Shown here: positions 6,101 to 7,345 of the stretch, piece after piece
How positions within the stretch are numbered: position 1 is the stretch's first letter
How the letters are laid out: every line of letters begins with the position of its first letter
NCBI GenBank assembly: GCA_031254835.1
Contig: JAIRTQ010000075.1
Span: 1 to 7,345 of the forward strand
Direction of reading: 5' to 3'
Length of the DNA stretch: 7,345 nucleotides
Source of the DNA: Puniceicoccales bacterium
Lineage (GTDB): Bacteria > Verrucomicrobiota > Verrucomicrobiia > Opitutales > JAIRLM01
Position numbers and translations under genes: made by a program
Notes under the pieces: generated by a model
The model's input: the letters and a program-made list of their open reading frames with translations, nothing else
Told to the model about the DNA's origin: nothing
Databases searched by the model: none

Positions 6101-6483
6101 GCTGTAAACTCGGACTGTGAGCCGTTCTTTTTCGCTTCCCCTTCCTCTAGAAACTGCCAAAGAGCGCCGTTCTTTTCTGCGGAGCTGTCATTGGGAGAAG
6201 AAAAGCCGCAGCGAAAGCAAAAGTCCCTAAAGGTGTGCTCCGGAAGGACGTGGCTGCAAAAAATGCCGACTGGAGAAAATTCCAAATAGAAGCGGAGGTC
6301 ACCGATGCGCACCCGATAGAAGGTCTTGGGCCCGCGCTGTACCCGCCCGAAGCGCTCCTCGTCGCCTGCTCCGTAGAACTGCTCAACTCGTAGATTTGCC
6401 AATTCGCCGAGGAGCTCCATTTGCCGATCGATGGAGAGGCGATTCAACTCTTCCATGCTCTGCACACTGAAATTCACCTGCAC
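6094..6483 (-). CDS. Small RelE/ParE-fold-like protein next to folD
   Basis: A 129-residue product from a GTG at 6483 (begins MQVNFSVQSMEELNRL). The middle, RFGRVQRGPKTFYRVRIGDLRFYLEFSPVGIFCSHVLPEHTFRDF (about 44-88), has the beta-strand pattern of RelE/ParE-type proteins, in which 'YRVRIGDLRFYLEF' corresponds to the usual 'YRIRVGDYRVIYEI' core. The N-terminal helix and the C-terminal tail (about 92-129) are outside the core. RelE toxins cleave ribosome-bound mRNA, but catalytic residues vary and I cannot confirm activity. No antitoxin-like gene is adjacent on either side: folD lies 11 nt upstream on the same strand and clpX converges downstream. I think it is a chromosomal RelE-fold family kept in Verrucomicrobia rather than a mobile toxin-antitoxin module, based on memory of the pattern and not a search. 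Confidence 0.65.
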   Translation of the reverse strand: MQVNFSVQSMEELNRLSIDRQMELLGELANLRVEQFYGAGDEERFGRVQRGPKTFYRVRIGDLRFYLEFSPVGIFCSHVLPEHTFRDFCFRCGFSSPNDSSAEKNGALWQFLEEGEAKKNGSQSEFTAK

Positions 6484-6494
6484 AATTTCTCACT

Positions 6495-7345
6495 CTAGGT
6501 GTCTGTCGATGCATGTAAAGACTTAGCCCTTCGCCGAGCTGCCAGAAGGACATTCTCCAAGAGGGAAGCCACGGTCATGGGCCCCACACCGCCGGGCACG
6601 GGGGTAATGGCGCTGCAGCGAGGAGCGACGGCGACAAAGTCCACGTCCCCCCGGAGCCGGCGGTTGCCGGGCGCCGATGGGTCCGAAAAAAAATTTTGCC
6701 CAACGTCAACTACCGTTGTATGTTCGCGCACCCAGTCGGCCCCAACCAAATTCGGCGAGCCGACGGCGGAAATGAGTAGATCCGCTTCACGGGCGACCTC
6801 CCGTAAATTTGCCGTCCGTGAGTGACAGAGGGTCACCGTTCCGTCCAGGCCGCGACCTTGCAGCAGCAGGGCCAGCGGCAGACCCACGATCCGACTGCGG
6901 CCGATGACCACGATTCGGCGATCGGCAATGGCAATGCCGTAGGCCTCTAGAAGATGCAGAATACCCTTTGGCGTGCATGGAATTAGCCAATCTCGCTGTC
7001 CCAGCGCCAGAAGGCCAAGATTATTGGGATGGAAGCCGTCCACGTCCTTGGCCGGGTTCACGGCTGAGAAAATTTCGTCTTCCTGGGATCGGTCCGGCAG
7101 GGGCGCCTGTACCAGTATGCCATCGATCGAGTCGTCATCATTCCAGAGATCTAGCTGCCGTAAAATTTCTTTTTTGGCGGTACCGGCCGGCAGCAAGCAG
7201 AGCTTCGTCCCGATGCCTACCTCGGCAGCCGCCTTGCATTTGCGCTCCACGTAGCGGCAGGAGGCCGCATTTTCTCCCACCATCATGACGGCCAGCCGTG
7301 GAGGGCTGTCCAACGCAGCGACTTCCGCACGAATTTTTTCCCGTA
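6495..7345 (-). CDS. folD: Bifunctional methylene-THF dehydrogenase / methenyl-THF cyclohydrolase (5' end cut by right edge)
   Basis: FolD interconverts 5,10-methylene-THF and 10-formyl-THF in two steps with NADP, supplying one-carbon units for purines and formyl-Met. The frame enters open from the right edge (first full codon reads REKIRAEVAALD, the family's N-terminal helix) and stops at a TAG at 6495-6497, giving 282 residues; roughly 20-25 N-terminal residues are missing. A TTG at 7313 falls inside that helix and is not the start. In fragment numbering: YVERKCK with the catalytic Tyr31/Lys35 pair, QAPLP (79-83, usually QLPLP), KDVDGFHP (99-106), PCTPKG, the dinucleotide-binding GRSRIVGLP (148-156), and PVPGGVGPMT (248-257). 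The C-terminal tail after LLENVLLAARRR extends about ten residues. The RelE-like gene follows after 11 nt and is probably in the same transcript. Confidence 0.95.
   Translation of the reverse strand, partial: REKIRAEVAALDSPPRLAVMMVGENAASCRYVERKCKAAAEVGIGTKLCLLPAGTAKKEILRQLDLWNDDDSIDGILVQAPLPDRSQEDEIFSAVNPAKDVDGFHPNNLGLLALGQRDWLIPCTPKGILHLLEAYGIAIADRRIVVIGRSRIVGLPLALLLQGRGLDGTVTLCHSRTANLREVAREADLLISAVGSPNLVGADWVREHTTVVDVGQNFFSDPSAPGNRRLRGDVDFVAVAPRCSAITPVPGGVGPMTVASLLENVLLAARRRAKSLHASTDT

Noticed and set aside
6056..6289. Plus-strand 77-codon frame after clpX
   Set aside because: It lies opposite the RelE-like gene, starts within the candidate terminator region and gives a product without recognisable features.

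Overview
The window looks like chromosomal housekeeping DNA from a moderately GC-rich bacterium, most likely of the Verrucomicrobiota/PVC group. This placement is inference from protein style. HisS carries the 'VVRGLAYYTG' and 'QLNGDILGE' variants that I associate with the PVC/plant-type histidyl-tRNA synthetases, and the small RelE-like protein beside folD resembles a family I associate with Verrucomicrobia. There is no rRNA, tRNA, CRISPR array, insertion sequence or phage gene.

Layout. Positions 2525 down to 1 form one minus-strand block. It holds two unrecognised helix-rich proteins (orfA about 2477-1869, orfB 1836-1231), then a poorly supported stretch with two possible tiny genes (orfC ending at 996, orfD 999-865), then the 5' 278 codons of a dxs-like gene that runs off the left edge. 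The dxs-like reading frame is open right through the edge, so a search requiring a complete start-to-stop frame would miss it. A divergent intergenic region (about 2526-2713) separates this block from the plus-strand cluster hisS-clpP-clpX (2714-6033). That cluster converges, across a possible terminator, on a minus-strand pair: folD (5' end cut by the right edge) followed 11 nt later by the RelE-like gene.

How the genes work together. hisS charges tRNA-His. clpP and clpX, 12 nt apart, encode the peptidase and the unfoldase of the ClpXP protease; the LGF loop and the GYVG pore loop of ClpX and the Ser-His-Asp triad of ClpP are all visible. FolD makes formyl-THF precursors for one-carbon metabolism. 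The dxs-like enzyme would feed the MEP isoprenoid pathway if it is a true DXS. Its ThDP-binding half is recognisable, but it is about 37 residues shorter than E. coli DXS between NDN and VDGH and differs at several normally invariant motif positions.

The least explained part is 865-2525. orfA and orfB share one design (compact N-terminal half, Ala/Glu/Arg/Lys-rich helical C-terminal half with internal repeats). orfB also has an A9 run near its 3' end where a one-base slip would join it in frame to orfC. Nothing here can be assigned a function from sequence alone.
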